Assembly: GCA_000827325.1 (NCBI GenBank)
Contig: KN832875.1
Location: 124,001 to 188,000, forward strand
DNA: 64,000 nucleotides
Direction: 5' to 3'
Source: Oidiodendron maius Zn
Lineage: Eukaryota > Ascomycota > Leotiomycetes > Myxotrichaceae
Shown one piece after another: positions 1 through 11,880 of this stretch. A model generated the notes under the pieces. The model was not told the DNA's origin, made no database searches, and saw only the letters and a program-made list of their open reading frames with translations. Every line of letters starts with the position of its first letter. Position 1 is the stretch's first letter. The position numbers and the translations under genes are program-made.

Positions 1-1553
1 TTCTTGGTTTTGCTTCGACTGCAATATCTGGACACGGAACAAAATCAACTACACTTTTGTGTTTGAATTCGACCTGAGAAATAACTTGGACTGGCGGCAG
101 ATTTCCGAATTTCCGGCATTTCTGGTCTTCTTGCTAGGATTTTTCCTGTGGTTGAACTTCTCGCGATATGGAAGTCCAGTGATGTTTATATATTACCCTG
201 TGATTTTGATATTTGTAACAGTGCTAATCATATTTTTTCCTGCTCCAATTTTGTATTACAAGAGCAGAAAATGGTTTATTTACTCTCACGTAAGTGCGCT
301 GCAACCCTAGACTCATACCTTTGATCAAACTCACCAGGATTTAGTGGCGTTTACTCCTGGCGGGTCTATATCCTGTGGAGTTTCGTGATTTTTTTTTGGG
401 AGACATGTATTGTTCACTAACATATTCTATGGCCGTATGTTTCTCTATCTCACTTCTTTCCTCATTTTACTAATGTAGTTCTCAGAATATCGGGCTCTTC
501 TTTTGTTTATACGCACATCACTGGAACGACCCACCACAATGTAATTCCTCGCACTCACGACTCCTTGGGTTTCTCTCAGCTCTACCCGGCATTTGGCGTG
601 CATTGCAGTGTCTGCGCCGTTACCGAGATACACAAAATGTCTTCCCACATCTTATAAACTGCGGAAAATACGCTATGACAATCACCTATTACGCCACTCT
701 AAGTTTGTATCGTATAGAAAAAACCAATCACATGCTAGCACTTTTCACAACGTTTGCAGCTGTCAATGCGATATATTGCTGTAAGTTTATGCTTTTGTTC
801 ATTGTTTTATACTAATAAGCAACAGCGGTATGGGATTTACTCATGGATTGGTCATTACTTCAACCTCATGCGAACAAACACTTCCTTCGTGATGTACGGG
901 GCTACAAAAACAAAAATTGGTACTATCTAGCCATGATTCTAGATCCAATTCTCCGTTTCAACTGGATATTTTACTCCATTTACACACAAGATCTACAACA
1001 CAGTACGCTTGTCAGTTTTTTCGTCAGTTTTTCTGAGGTTAGTCGCCGAGGAATGTGGACATTATTCCGAGTTGAGAACGAGCATTGTTCCAATGTTGCC
1101 CGTTTCAAAGCATTTCGAGACATCCCTTTACCCTATGAGCTTGAGACCAGTTCGCAAGAATCCATTTCCGGAAGGCAAGAAGTCACCAGTCCTGGGATGC
1201 CACCTGTAACCACTCCTTCTGCCTCCCCAGAAATTTCTCGCCATCGCAGCCATACTAGTTCTGGCTTGGAAACACGCCCATCGCCTAGCGAATCGGTCAT
1301 TCGCCGTCGCCCGCAGCCAGGACGAACATTCACCAAAATCCTGGCCGATGCCCATACGCAAGATTTCGAAAAGAAACGAAAGCCTGCAATTGGCGATAAC
1401 GGTAGCGACAACGGCTTGGAGAGAAATCACTCGTTACACGAAGATGGCAGAGCGGGTAGTAGTGACGATGACGATTATGAAGATGATCATGATACAGCAG
1501 ATATGTTTGAGGCACAGAATCTTCTGAGAGAGGCAGATGTCGAGCGAGGATGA
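1..1553 (+). CDS. SYG1: SYG1/XPR1-type phosphate exporter (EXS domain), 5' truncated by window edge
   Basis: C-terminal part of an XPR1/SYG1 family membrane protein, which exports or senses phosphate. The N-terminal SPX domain would lie left of the window. Exons read as about 2-289, 345-434, 486-780 and 826-1553; every joint keeps frame. Visible family signatures are FEFDLRNNLDWRQISEFPAF, then WRLLLAGLYPVEFRDFFLGD, NIGLFFCLYAHHWNDPPQC and VWDLLMDWSLLQP. These belong to the EXS domain, with several hydrophobic segments. The last ~130 residues are a low-complexity, Ser/Pro- and acid-rich cytosolic tail ending near DEDDHDTAD-like acidic text. Family assignment is firm; substrate is inferred from homologues. 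Confidence 0.9.
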
Positions 1554-2994
1554 GCGATATGGAATGATGGACATGGTGTACTGTGAAAATGATCTTTCAG
1601 ACATGGACCAAAATCAATCCCATCAACATGCGTTATACTCTTGACTCAAGAGATTGCGCATATCGTAAGATTAGATACGGTCCAAGCGAGCACGGAACCA
1701 AATCCCATGATACCCCAGCACTGTCACACTTTACTATTACGCATCTGAAGTTGAGAACTTCTGCGATACCATCAGATCGAAATTAAATGTGTGTGTCTTT
1801 ATCATCTTTTGTATTTGGTCCCTCGCGTAAGGCAGAGAGAGGAACCCAGGCAGATGACCTTTAAAAGCGTATACTGGCGAGGGACAACCAAGAAGAGGAA
1901 TTTTCAGTGCATATATTTTGGAAATGGGTAAATTCTTTTAAATAAAACAACAGCCCGGGCTGCTCATCCGGCTGTCCAGTGTGTCTCAGCTTATAGAGTA
2001 GGCTAGGTACTGTACATACTTGTTGATGAACTTCGAATTATTTTCCTCATAATTTGTTGCTTTTTCTACCATTATGTATCACACCAAAGTAAATATCTCC
2101 TAGTAGCTGTGTGAACATGATCCGCCCTAACTATCCCTCAGTTCATCTGCCAATCCCCGGAAACACACTTCTTAGCGAGCTCCTGCTTGCCTCTTGTGAA
2201 GTGAGATTGTTAGGGTGACAAGAGGATGCAAGATGTTGGAAAATAGACACATAGCTGTAAAATCACAATTGAAACAATATAGTTAGGGTTTGTTGTTCTA
2301 TGGGCAGCCTGTCACTCCCCACGGGTCATATGACCGTCGAGACTTTTAGGAATTGCATCCATCACCAATATACCGTGTCATCGACGACTTAGCACCGCCG
2401 AGACATTGAATACAGGCTTGACTATATAGAATCTATCTCCCTCTATCTCTATCTCTCTTCCTCTTTCCACCAATAACAGACCTTCGAAACTCTGTCCCCT
2501 TCCAGTCCTCCTTGTTCTCCTCTGACTACCAAGACCGTCGAAGCTGTTTCCTTTACACGTACCGACTGCAAGTCTTCAAACTTTCCCCAAAAAGGTGGCC
2601 TAAGTTCATTTTCTTTCATGTCGAGCTAGAGACATTCAAACTCTGATCTCTTGAGCTTCATCCAGGTCTACCCAGCATTAACCGCCGTTCTTCTTCCCTT
2701 TCCAACATCCGTCCTCACATTTTGACCATTCAACGAATTCAATCGCACTCAACCTCTGATTGTAAGCTAATATGCGAGATTTATCATTAAATGTCCTCTT
2801 CGTTGAGATATAGAACACAGCAATTAACTATTCCGATGCGTAGCGACCTGAACATCAACCTCGCAGTCGAATTCGCCAACCTCGGGGAGTACAATATTTA
2901 TGCTCTTATTTCATCATTATAGTATGTTTATGCGTCCGCCTGTCACTATTGTAGAATTATAAGCAGTTAATAACCCTCAGATAATCTATTCAAT
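1554..2994. other. Intergenic, no gene seen
   Basis: AT-rich stretch downstream of the SYG1 homologue. Short open frames here show no family signal. From about 2400 it becomes pyrimidine-rich, like a fungal 5' leader, and leads into the decayed gene that starts near 2995. Confidence 0.5.
2431..2468. repeat. Low-complexity CTATCT-type pyrimidine tract
   Basis: Imperfect run of CTATCT/CTCTAT units followed by CT-rich sequence. Such tracts are common just upstream of fungal transcription starts. It precedes the decayed gene and may be its old core promoter. Confidence 0.5.
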
Positions 2995-4074
2995 ATGTCG
3001 GGCCATTACTCTGACCAGCAATCCCACAACACACCAACTCAGGCCTCGGTGGGAAGATCCCATGCTGCTCCAGCATTAGTGGCCACTGCACAGCAAAAAC
3101 CTTCCGCAGATCCTGCGAACATTGCAGACCGTATGATAATTTTCCTTTGCTCATTTTGGGCTGGAAAAGAGCCAAACTGTGATGTGGACTCATCAGCCTC
3201 TAAATCGCTCATCGCTGCCAACTTCAGCAGCGTGATCAGAGTTTCAGAACCTACTGCTACTGGCACTGGCACTGGATACTCTACCAACAGTCGATAGTTT
3301 GCATACTATCAGCCCAACCATCTCAAGGCAAGAAAGATAGCGCCCATCCAATGACGAAGCACTGGACCTGAAGGACGATATACGGAAATTTCATAAGTAA
3401 AGGCTATGAAAGAGATTACAAAGGAAGATTGGTCGACACTACTATTGAAATAGAATATGGTCAATGCAAAATTCAACCCTATGCGAGATTTATAAGGCAC
3501 GGGTTCGATTTTCGCGACGACGCAGCGGCTATAAAACCTTCTACTGGACTCGTCATCTCTGGCATCATCGGAAACTTGCTCAGTGCAAGAGCTCTCTCCC
3601 TGCCGGAGAGTTCCTAGTCAATACATACAACGGCAGGGATGGACCTGCATACTGCTTTGCATGCCAGGGGTACCGGCGATATGATGAGGCCCAGCGGATC
3701 CGGGCCAAAACCGGCAGTTCTAGGGCTGCCTGCCGCTGGCTGACAGATGGACAATGGGTCGGTTGCCGCCGACAATCGAAGGTCCGCTGATAGTCAATAG
3801 TTTGATAACAGCCAAGTGTCTATCGGCCATTCAGAATTCAACAGTAATCCAGAGTTTGGTGGCTATCCGTAGTACACTTATGATCGAGCAATCGATGATA
3901 AGCAGGCCTTGTGAACCTGGCCGTGAGGGCGACGAAAATACCACAATTGATACTCACAATGTCAAACATGGTGGCCCGGTTGGGAAGATGGCTTCCCTCT
4001 CGATCAACGCCTGGCTGATCCAAGACTGAATGATCCAACTTTCGAAGTTGAGGAGGATCATGATGATTTATATA
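2995..4074 (+). pseudogene. Decayed protein-coding gene, family not recognised
   Basis: An ATG at 2995 opens a Ser/Gln/Pro-rich stretch (starts MSGHYSDQQSHNTP) to a possible GTATGA donor near 3130. Further on, one frame from about 3429 to the TAA near 4074 keeps protein-like text, for example QVSIGHSEFNSNPEFGGYP, WWPGWEDGFPLDQRL and EEDHDDLYSAD just before the final stop. About seven isolated TAG/TGA codons interrupt that frame. Several look like C-to-T changes of CAG or CGA. The composition (Gly, Tyr, Asp, Trp near the end) suggests a low-complexity fungal protein. I do not recognise the family. A multi-intron live gene is less likely because the stops are scattered. Confidence 0.4.
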
Positions 4075-4246
4075 GTGCTGATTAAGGGAGTAACATAGTC
4101 AATGTCGGCAGTCAATGGAGGAACTTCTGGGTTGAGACATGGTCGTTAAATGTCAATTACTGGATAGAGTCAGAATATGCCTTGGGAGTAGAAATTCAAA
4201 GATCTTTATGACTTCAGCCCGCCTTTGCTGTGTGTACTAAGAACTT

Positions 4247-4816
4247 TTAGGCTGCAGGCTTGCAGATTCTCTTGTGCACACTCCAATCCGCTTTTTGATG
4301 TTCCTTCCCACAATAGGCCACTTCCTTGCAACGAGTACACCGGAATGTCTTGTCCCTTTTATCACACACTCTGCATGGCAGCACAATAACTCCGCTGTCG
4401 GTCGGCTGGGTGCTGTCTTCGGTCCGTACTTTTGCCGCTCCACCGCTTGTCATCAGAGCCATCAGATCCTGTATCTTTTGTCTAGTCTTTGCCTCGCACG
4501 CATCATTGGCGCAAACAGGATTGGCCCAGACGTTGACGAAGGGGTCGTTTATGATATGGAGCCACGACATTGGGGTAAGCAGGATCTTTGCTGTGGGGGA
4601 GCCGCACTCTCCACATTGAGTGTTGGAAGCTGCACGGCAGGCTGGCTCATGCTCCATTACGATAGGCTGAATGGTGGCAAGGAAGGTCTTCATATATGTA
4701 GCATCAGGAGCGCGTCGAGGGTCCGCAGCGGTGACCAAACTTTGCGGGACAGCATGGCTGTACTTCAACTTCCCCCTTTCGCACTGGAACTCGAAGCGGA
4801 CGTGGCAGGTAGTCAT
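4247..4816 (-). CDS. MYND-type zinc finger protein, 189 aa
   Basis: Single-exon reading frame of 189 residues. The last ~40 residues form a MYND finger: CRVCDKRDKTFRCTRCKEV, then AYC, a His and a final HKRIC, giving the C-C-C-C-C-C-H-C zinc ligands. Upstream are paired cysteines (CGECGSP and CANDACEAK) that could form another metal site. MYND fingers normally bind proline-rich peptides, often in transcriptional or chromatin regulators. No SET or other catalytic domain is present. It is the usual fungal small MYND-only protein type; the partner is unknown. It lies just downstream of, and convergent to, the decayed gene. Confidence 0.8.
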   Translation of the reverse strand: MTTCHVRFEFQCERGKLKYSHAVPQSLVTAADPRRAPDATYMKTFLATIQPIVMEHEPACRAASNTQCGECGSPTAKILLTPMSWLHIINDPFVNVWANPVCANDACEAKTRQKIQDLMALMTSGGAAKVRTEDSTQPTDSGVIVLPCRVCDKRDKTFRCTRCKEVAYCGKEHQKADWSVHKRICKPAA

Positions 4817-6205
4817 GAAGGAGGGTGAACAGCTTCCAGGCTGTAGTAAAGAGTGAGCTGAAAGAAAGTAGAAAGAGGAAGAGAGCTAGGATGTTGAGGT
4901 GGGCTACGAAATGAAGCTCCTAATGGGGTTTCCAGGATCACCGAATAGATGGTGTCAAAAGACTTGAGTGGCAAAATTTTAGAGTTTCAAGCGTTCCGTG
5001 TGTAAAAAAGCAGGGCTGCACAGCAGATATCTTTACGGCTTTGAGTCCTTAGGATCATTTATTATTGTGAGGGTTTGTCGGTCAATATTCACGTCTGTAG
5101 GACCGTCAATATTCCTCCATACTCGCTTAAACGTTTATCCGTAGATAACAGTGCTTCATTTACCATAAGGCTGGCAAGTTATTTTTATCTCATTAGTTCT
5201 ACAATCCCTAACCATATCCGAACAAATATATTATTGAGTGCGGTGTACATTCCTGAGCGTCTGAGGGCTATCCAATCCCTAATAGCCATGCAGCAGTTGT
5301 GCTGCCTTCCTTTACCCTCTAGCCACTAACTTGCGCAGAGCGCCCTGCATCCTACTGCCCTCTGGGTGGATCTCTGAGGCACTGTACAAGTTCTCGGATG
5401 CGTTGATTTGCCCGCCCCAACTCAGCGAGCACATACGTGCTTCCTGGCCAGTTAGAGTGTTTGTTGTCGCAAGAGTGTCCAAGCCAGCAGTCCATGTCCG
5501 TCTCAAAATATGCTCGTAGAAGAGCTACGTATCACCAGGGTATAAAAAGAACCGAAGGTTCCCGCTCTCGAGCAGTCCAGCATTGCAAACGGCGACTGGG
5601 GTCACTCTGTTGAAGGCTTTTTTGTTCGAGATGGCAGTGTTCGAGTTAGGTATGCCGAGGGTATGCATACTGTACCCGAGCCTCAACCTTACCGCTTTCC
5701 CCCGGCAATTGGCGAGAACGGTGTGTTTAGGACTACTTTCTCAACAGTTCGACAGGTAGCTCGAGGAGATGCATAGCGGGCTGCCAGAGACGGAAAACGA
5801 GTCAGGTGGTGAAATCGCTTGGCAGCTTCTAAAATGGCTTGGATGCGTGGTTTGATGGCACAACTATAAAACGGCAATTAGAAAGTCGCATTTTCATACT
5901 CCCAACCCTTCCAAACATATCAGGGTAAATATTATAAATTAGCAATTAAAGAATGCCCCTTTGCCTCTCTCACATAAACCGGTTGAACATTAAAACGGCG
6001 TCTCCCAAAACTGATAGAATTACCGAGAACGGGCAAGTCGCAGCCGCGCGGGCGCTAAACTGCTCGCGACTGCATCGCAACTTGTATCTCGAAGAACAAG
6101 AAACAACCGAACGCCATCTCAACCCATGCCGGACAACCCATTGTCAGATGCCATACACTCTCGCCCACTCGATGCATTGCTTGTCGCCGATGCGACGGCA
6201 AGGTG
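4817..6205. other. Intergenic, no convincing gene
   Basis: Divergent spacer between the MYND gene and the JmjC-like gene. Several 60-90 codon open frames exist on both strands, but none has recognisable domains or good fungal codon usage. Confidence 0.5.
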
Positions 6206-7789
6206 ATGCTCAAGGCTAGAACTGGTACCATGCTCCACCCGGCCTTGTACGATCCCGCCGCCGTGGTCCTCCCCCACAGCCCGACTACCTCGTCGTCGCG
6301 TGACGGCAGCCCTTTCGAAGAGAAGAAGCCGGCAGCTACGCCGACAACTCCCACCGGCCTATCAACACCCCCAGACTCCGTTTGTGTCGATGAGTACCCG
6401 ATCCTCAAGGCCTTTGCCCTCGCGATCACCACCTCGGACCCCATCGACCTCCGGCTTTTCGAGGTCAATTGCGAACAACAGAAGCACTGGGGGGATGCGA
6501 GAGTGCGCAAGCAGCTGAAGTGGTTCAAGAATGCTCAGTTGAGCTTCCCACAGACGTACTATAGCAAGCTTTCTCCCGTCGGAGCCCAGATCCTCAATCA
6601 AGGACGCCCTGCGCAGACGAGTCCTCGCGTGAAGGATGCGGACTTCCTCTTCGGCAACTGTGCGGACTTGGAGCAGTGGGTAGTTAAAGGCACCGGCGAC
6701 AAGCTATTTCTTTTACGAGACCAAGCCTGGCTTAATACACGACCACATTGCACTGGATCCACGATGCTTCAAGAGCTTCAGGCGAATGGTCGCAGCGAGC
6801 TACTTGTTGAGGTTCAAAGATTAGAGAAGGAGTTTCAATTTGATCAGAACTCGGTTGAAAGGCTTGAAATTAATGAAGTCATCAAAAACTGGTCCATTAG
6901 AGACCAATCGAAACCACCACTCAACCTCTTGAGCTTGAAGTGTACGGATGACGGGACCGTGCCATGGCCGCTAGCAAAGCACTGCAATCTCTTAAATCAG
7001 GCCGCCTCCTTCGCTGCATCTACCGCGCAATCGGCGTTTTATGCTACGGCCGGAAAGCAATCGACAGAGGTGATTAGCAAGGCGGTCGACTTGCAATCAT
7101 GCATGCATTTCCAGATCTTTGGCCAGGCTGGGGCAATCTCCTCCTGGCATATGGACTCCATAGGTCCTTACACATACATTACCTTGGAGCCGAACGAGGA
7201 TGGCCAACCTCCAGATAGTGTCTTGAAGTTGTGGGCATATGTACGAACGGACCATCTTCCTGAAGATGAACGAGAGAAAGTCATGCAAGATTTCAAGCGA
7301 CAAGGCGACGACTTTCGGCCTAATCCCGCACATGTCAGAGTCATCTCCCTGGTAGCGGGAGACACGCTCGTCATGCCACCCGGGACCATCCACGCTCCCC
7401 TGACCATTACAGACTGCCTCTTTCGGGGCGGCATGGTAATGCAGAAGAAGGAGATGCGACGAAGCATGCGTGCTTGGCGCTTCTGTTCGGAGAACGGCAA
7501 CTGCACCAACGAAGAGCAGCCCCGCCAAGCGAGGAGCGTCCTCGACTTCTTCCGCAACCTGCTTCGAGCCGACCCCGCGGCATGCGGCTACGCAGGAGAG
7601 GGAGGGCTGGTTGAATTTGAGGACGATTGGAGGAAGATCGCTGGCGACTCGCTCGTATGTAAATGTAAGGGCAGTTGCAACAAGAGGAGATGTGGATGCT
7701 ATGTCAGCACGCAGAGATGTGGGAACAAGTGCCATGGCGGATCGGCGAAGTGTGACAACCCGTATGGGTGTGAAGCAAGTGTATTGTGA
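6206..7789 (+). CDS. JmjC-like cupin protein with C-terminal Cys-rich (CXC-like) tail
   Basis: Single-exon frame of about 527 residues, starting at ATG 6206; an in-frame ATG at 6230 is an alternative. Residues ~300-420 hold a JmjC-type cupin: SSWHMDSIGPYTYITLEP gives the H-x-D iron ligands, and GDTLVMPPGTIHAPLT gives the distal His. A Lys or Asn that binds 2-oxoglutarate was not identified with certainty. The last ~45 residues are very Cys-rich: CKCKGSCNKRRCGC, then CGNKCHGGSAKC. This resembles CXC/CRC (Tesmin-like) zinc-binding repeats. Such a pairing suggests a chromatin- or nucleic-acid-directed hydroxylase or demethylase, but the substrate is unknown. The N-terminus (~50 residues) is Pro/Ser/Thr-rich and probably disordered. 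Confidence 0.75.
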   Translation: MLKARTGTMLHPALYDPAAVVLPHSPTTSSSRDGSPFEEKKPAATPTTPTGLSTPPDSVCVDEYPILKAFALAITTSDPIDLRLFEVNCEQQKHWGDARVRKQLKWFKNAQLSFPQTYYSKLSPVGAQILNQGRPAQTSPRVKDADFLFGNCADLEQWVVKGTGDKLFLLRDQAWLNTRPHCTGSTMLQELQANGRSELLVEVQRLEKEFQFDQNSVERLEINEVIKNWSIRDQSKPPLNLLSLKCTDDGTVPWPLAKHCNLLNQAASFAASTAQSAFYATAGKQSTEVISKAVDLQSCMHFQIFGQAGAISSWHMDSIGPYTYITLEPNEDGQPPDSVLKLWAYVRTDHLPEDEREKVMQDFKRQGDDFRPNPAHVRVISLVAGDTLVMPPGTIHAPLTITDCLFRGGMVMQKKEMRRSMRAWRFCSENGNCTNEEQPRQARSVLDFFRNLLRADPAACGYAGEGGLVEFEDDWRKIAGDSLVCKCKGSCNKRRCGCYVSTQRCGNKCHGGSAKCDNPYGCEASVL

Positions 7790-9426
7790 CGGCGTTGGGA
7801 CAGATTACATGTGGTCTCTCTACCCATAGACCCAAGCTTAGATCGGGAGCTCGCGGCGTTTTCGGGGCAACTGCTATTTCGTGGGCCGCATTCGACGCAG
7901 CTATTCTAATATATATTATGTGGCTTGTCTCTGTTTCGCATCTAACTGGCTACCTGATGTGTGTTGTAGAAGAAAATCTTAAGGTAGGTACAGCAAAATA
8001 TCACGTGAACGCAGCATCACCTGTTTGAACATCCCGTTAAAACCAACCTCGCAAACTCTCACTCACGACCGCCACAGTATCGGAAAGAGCACAGAACGTG
8101 GCTGATCTGACATCTATTTCAAGGCACCACGTGAGAAATGTCCATTCTTGAGACCCTCAAACTCCTGCCGTGTGCTGCTAGTCGATGCAGTGAGTTGAGA
8201 TAAGGTTTAGCGTGCGATGGTGGAAGTCGAAGCCCTTCTCGCATCCAGAACCATACCTAGGCACATATGTCTGCCACGTGACATCATATATTCCCAAGAT
8301 AGGCAGCTAGTGCTACTCGGCTCCGTTTTGTTTTGAACTTCATATTTCTCCCCCCTTATAATTGTTATTTCTTGTTCGGCTGATGGCTTTGTTAGATCTG
8401 GGTACCAAAACGCTACGCGTGGCCCGGAGTCGGGCGTTCAACGAAGGCTCAAAACACAGCACCTCAGTATAATGACTCTGGCGGGCATCAATTGATCCTG
8501 GCCTGCTCGTTGGTTCTGGTGGTGCTCTCTCTAGAAGCGGGCCAGCCTTGCTCCCTCTATTCCCCGTTATCTCCTTCGCGGCGCATAAGTTCCTGTTCAA
8601 GACTCTCTTCTGGCATCCCTGAAGACTTCCATCAGACTCCTAAAGAACCATTGTGGAGCCGAGTAGCGAAGTATGTAAAATAGAAATTAAATACATTCTC
8701 CTGTCTCTACGGCTAGGAAAATACCTATTAATGGCCGGTTCTCTTTTGCCTTATGCTGTCACTTCATATAACTTAATACCCATATTACTGCATATTTAAC
8801 GGCAATAATTCAAGCTATAATATAACTCAAACGATAGACTGTGGCATTGGTATATAACAAGATACAGCAAAGTAGTTAAACCGAACTTAGATAAAGAGTA
8901 CTGAGGGTCATTGGTCCTCTCCAACAGGGCTGCAAACCTTCCTAATAGAAATGATCGCCTTCAGTCAATTCCATAACGTATGACGCCGCGTCTAGCTCAA
9001 CGCCGTACGTTCACCTGATTCCATAGGAACTAGAGCTGTTATAATCAAATAAATCCAGGATGATATCCTTCAAGAGGGTGCATTAGCGGCAGTTGATAGG
9101 CCAAGGGCTGAGGCAGAACTGGCTAGGTGGTAGCCGGTTCAAATACCTTGGATGCTCACAAACCGAAGGTCCGATAACGAGTAATGAACTTTTTTTATCT
9201 ATCTCTTGGCATACCAACTGTTGCAAATGTTTGCGTTGTTTATCACGGCAAAGACCATTTGAAGTCTTATCATCACAGTCTAGGATAAATGACCTTAACA
9301 GAGTTGAATGTCCAGCTGGACTAACCGATAAAAAGCCTGAAGAGGTCACTAATTGAGGGATCATAGCAATTGATTTAGTGGCTCATAATGCATTTTCCGA
9401 TCGTGTCAATGCTCATCTATGCTCAT
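7790..9426. other. Gene-poor spacer with three CACGTG sites
   Basis: Convergent 3' region between the JmjC-like gene and the Zn2Cys6 regulator. No coding gene is evident. The part from about 8680 to 9060 is AT-rich. Three CACGTG motifs lie within 280 bp at its left end. A short direct duplication of TGCTCATCTA sits at about 9411-9430, at and beyond the stop codon of the next gene. Confidence 0.5.
8001..8280. promoter_or_regulatory. Cluster of three CACGTG (bHLH/Cbf1-type) sites
   Basis: TCACGTGA at 8001-8008, CACGTGA at 8128-8134 and CACGTG at 8275-8280. CACGTG is the core site of bHLH factors including Cbf1. No gene start is visible next to the cluster, so any role is conjectural. Confidence 0.3.
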
Positions 9427-11880
9427 CTATGCAGTGACATCCATGTCAAACCAGTCCAGCCAATCAAGGCCAGTCCGCTCATCTAACTGGAAGCTTGTTA
9501 GATCCGTGCCAAGTCCATCTTCAGCATTCCTGATCGCCTGGGTGATCTGGTCGTCGGACATGGCTGAGAATTGAACGGGCTGTACATTCATGGACCGTGG
9601 CATGGAAGGCTCGGGGTACGGTGGAGCATGCATTACACTCTGACCCACGGCCATAGGGTGCGGTTCAGGAGGAGCATATTGTCTACGAGCCCCAGTTCCT
9701 GTTACTTCGCGAAGGTGTCTTCCATAAAGAGCAGAGATGCCTTTTCGATGACTTGGATTCGTACCAATCCTCTCCAGCACGTCTGCGGTCTCCTCAATGA
9801 GGATCCGAATACTTGGCGCAAGGCTGTGATTAGAATTCGCACCCAGCGTGTTGAGCCTGAAGCAAATCATCGCGGCAAAGGATCTGGATCCATATTAGTT
9901 AAGCTCAGAGCTGATAATAAAATGGCATACATCATAATCACAGTGTTGTTAGGCATGGACTTCAATCGCCCTTCGCCCTGAACAGCGGCTCGCATGACAC
10001 TCAAAGCCGATGAGAGGCCTGCCGATCGAAAGAATTGCTTCACTTCTGGAGGAGCCGTGGGGTGATTGATCACGCTACTATAGACAGATAATCTGCCGTG
10101 CGTGACTAAAATCTCGACGTAAGGTGGGATGGAGTTGCTGTTGTGTCCTCCGATTGCAAATGCCCATCTCCCATACCAGCGATTGAAGAAGCCCTCGATC
10201 ATCTCTTGTAGTAAAGAGGCAGTTATTTGACGATCTCGATGGCACGTGTCATTGATATTCGTGACCAGATTGACCTAACGATCAGTAAGTCACGTCCAAA
10301 TGATTCGTATCTCAGGTTATCATACAAGGTCTCTTCTCAACACGGCAGAGGATATTATAGAGCCGTCCCAAACATCTGCAATGTCACAACTGTGCCATTC
10401 ATCACAAGATTCAATCAATGGAGTGAGAGGAACTGTGTAGCTCCTTCCTCGGGCCATGCAAACTCTAGGAAAGTATTAGCTAAGTTAAGATTCAGGTAAT
10501 GGAGGAACATACCCTCTATCGAGAACAAACAATGCGAGCCAGACTCTCTCACGACGCCTTAGCAGTCTTCTCCCCAAGGGAGATGATGGATCAACATCAT
10601 GGAATCCATCCATATCCAGTGCCTTCTTAGCAGTGATGCACTCAGACTGTGCTACTTGAGGAGTGATTTGGCACTTGCTAGGTGAGGGGACGATCACCTT
10701 GTTCAGTGATATATCAACAGCAACTGTCAATGCAGCCGCCATGTAAGAGCAAGTTTCATCATCTGACCAGTGCTTCCCAGGAGACATCCACGGAATATTG
10801 ATCATGTATGCCAGCACAAGCTCGGGTGAGCGGTGCCTCTTCTTCATAGCTTCATGTGCTAGATGTCTACAATGATTTGAGAGCCTCATCGACAACGCTG
10901 CTGTGGATGGCATGAACAGAGCAGAAGCGGCTAAAATTGACGTGAAGAGAAACGCAGATTGATTCCGCACAAAGGTAGGGGTGTGAAGCAGTTGATCTAA
11001 CCCCCATCTAGTGTGCGCCAAGTTCTGATAAAAGCTGGATGAATCAGAAGCTTACTTTGCTAACTGTCCAAGTACATATTACTCACTAATTGAAAAGAGC
11101 ATCAGCCTCTTCGAAAGTCACCAGGCCCAGATTAATTGGATCAACATCTTCTCCGACATCCAGGCTCGGCCGGAAAGGACCAAAAAATGCTTGGAGGTCA
11201 TCTTTCCAGTGGGGATCCGGGGGAGGGAGTTGAGCAGATGCAGAGGGCAAAAAATTGGAAGAGTGAGATGGCTGAAATGGTGGGGTGCTGATATCAGATG
11301 CGCGGGCGAGAAGTTGGAGTGGATTCTCAGCATCGTCAACGGCATAGTTATCCTCAGACGAAGGGTTTCCAACCGGTGGCAACGATTGCCGTACCTGATC
11401 TGGACGATATGCGGGCGGTCTGTTCGAACGAGACTCAGGGTCTTGCATTGAAAGATGCGATGGCAGGGCGTCCTTTACAGTCTGCCCCGCGAGGACTTCG
11501 TGGGCTTCATTAAGGAGGTTTTGCAAATGAATGACCTCTGGGTCGCCTCCCGCCTGATTACCCTGCGTTCTAGACTTCTTGATAGCCTGTTCTATGCGGA
11601 ACACAGCTTTATCCAGCCCACCACGTTTGCTGTCTCATCTCAGCTCCAGGCCATGTGCCGGAAGGATCTGCACTCACTTTTTGATGCCCTTCTTCCGGCC
11701 CACGTGATAATCTGGAATTATACATCGAGCGTTTGTCTGAGCACATCGTCTACATATAGTATCCTCAGCATTCCGAAGGCACCGGATCTTGCTTCGCCGA
11801 CAATTTAGACATGCAGCTTGCTTCACCGCGACATCTTTCTGTTCCGCCGTAGTCGAGCTTGACGGTGACGTATCGTCCAT
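9427..11880 (-). CDS. Zn2Cys6 fungal transcription factor with fungal-specific regulatory domain
   Basis: Six exons on the minus strand: 11880-11678, 11629-11087, 11034-10513, 10464-10326, 10274-9931 and 9883-9427, giving about 735 residues. The first exon holds a binuclear cluster, CLNCRRSKIRC then CRRCAQTNARC, followed by the linker GRRKGIKN and a likely dimerisation helix (KRGGLDKAVFRIEQAIKK). A Pro/Ser-rich stretch follows. The middle region carries fungal_trans features: RERVWLALFVLDRG, then VCMARGRSYTVP and RRDLVNLVTNINDTC. The C-terminus ends in an acidic segment with LDWLDWFDMDV, which may be an activation domain. The regulon is unknown. The layout resembles PrtT-type protease regulators, but I would not claim orthology. 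Its 5' end faces the 3' end of the permease gene, which runs the same way. Confidence 0.88.

Noticed and set aside
3495-3520. GGGTTCGATTTTCG, another T-loop-like string
   Set aside because: No cloverleaf can be drawn; it lies within the decayed gene frame.
9060-9170. tRNA-like GGTTCAAATACC motif
   Set aside because: The T-loop-like string has no matching acceptor stem, D-arm or anticodon arm around it.
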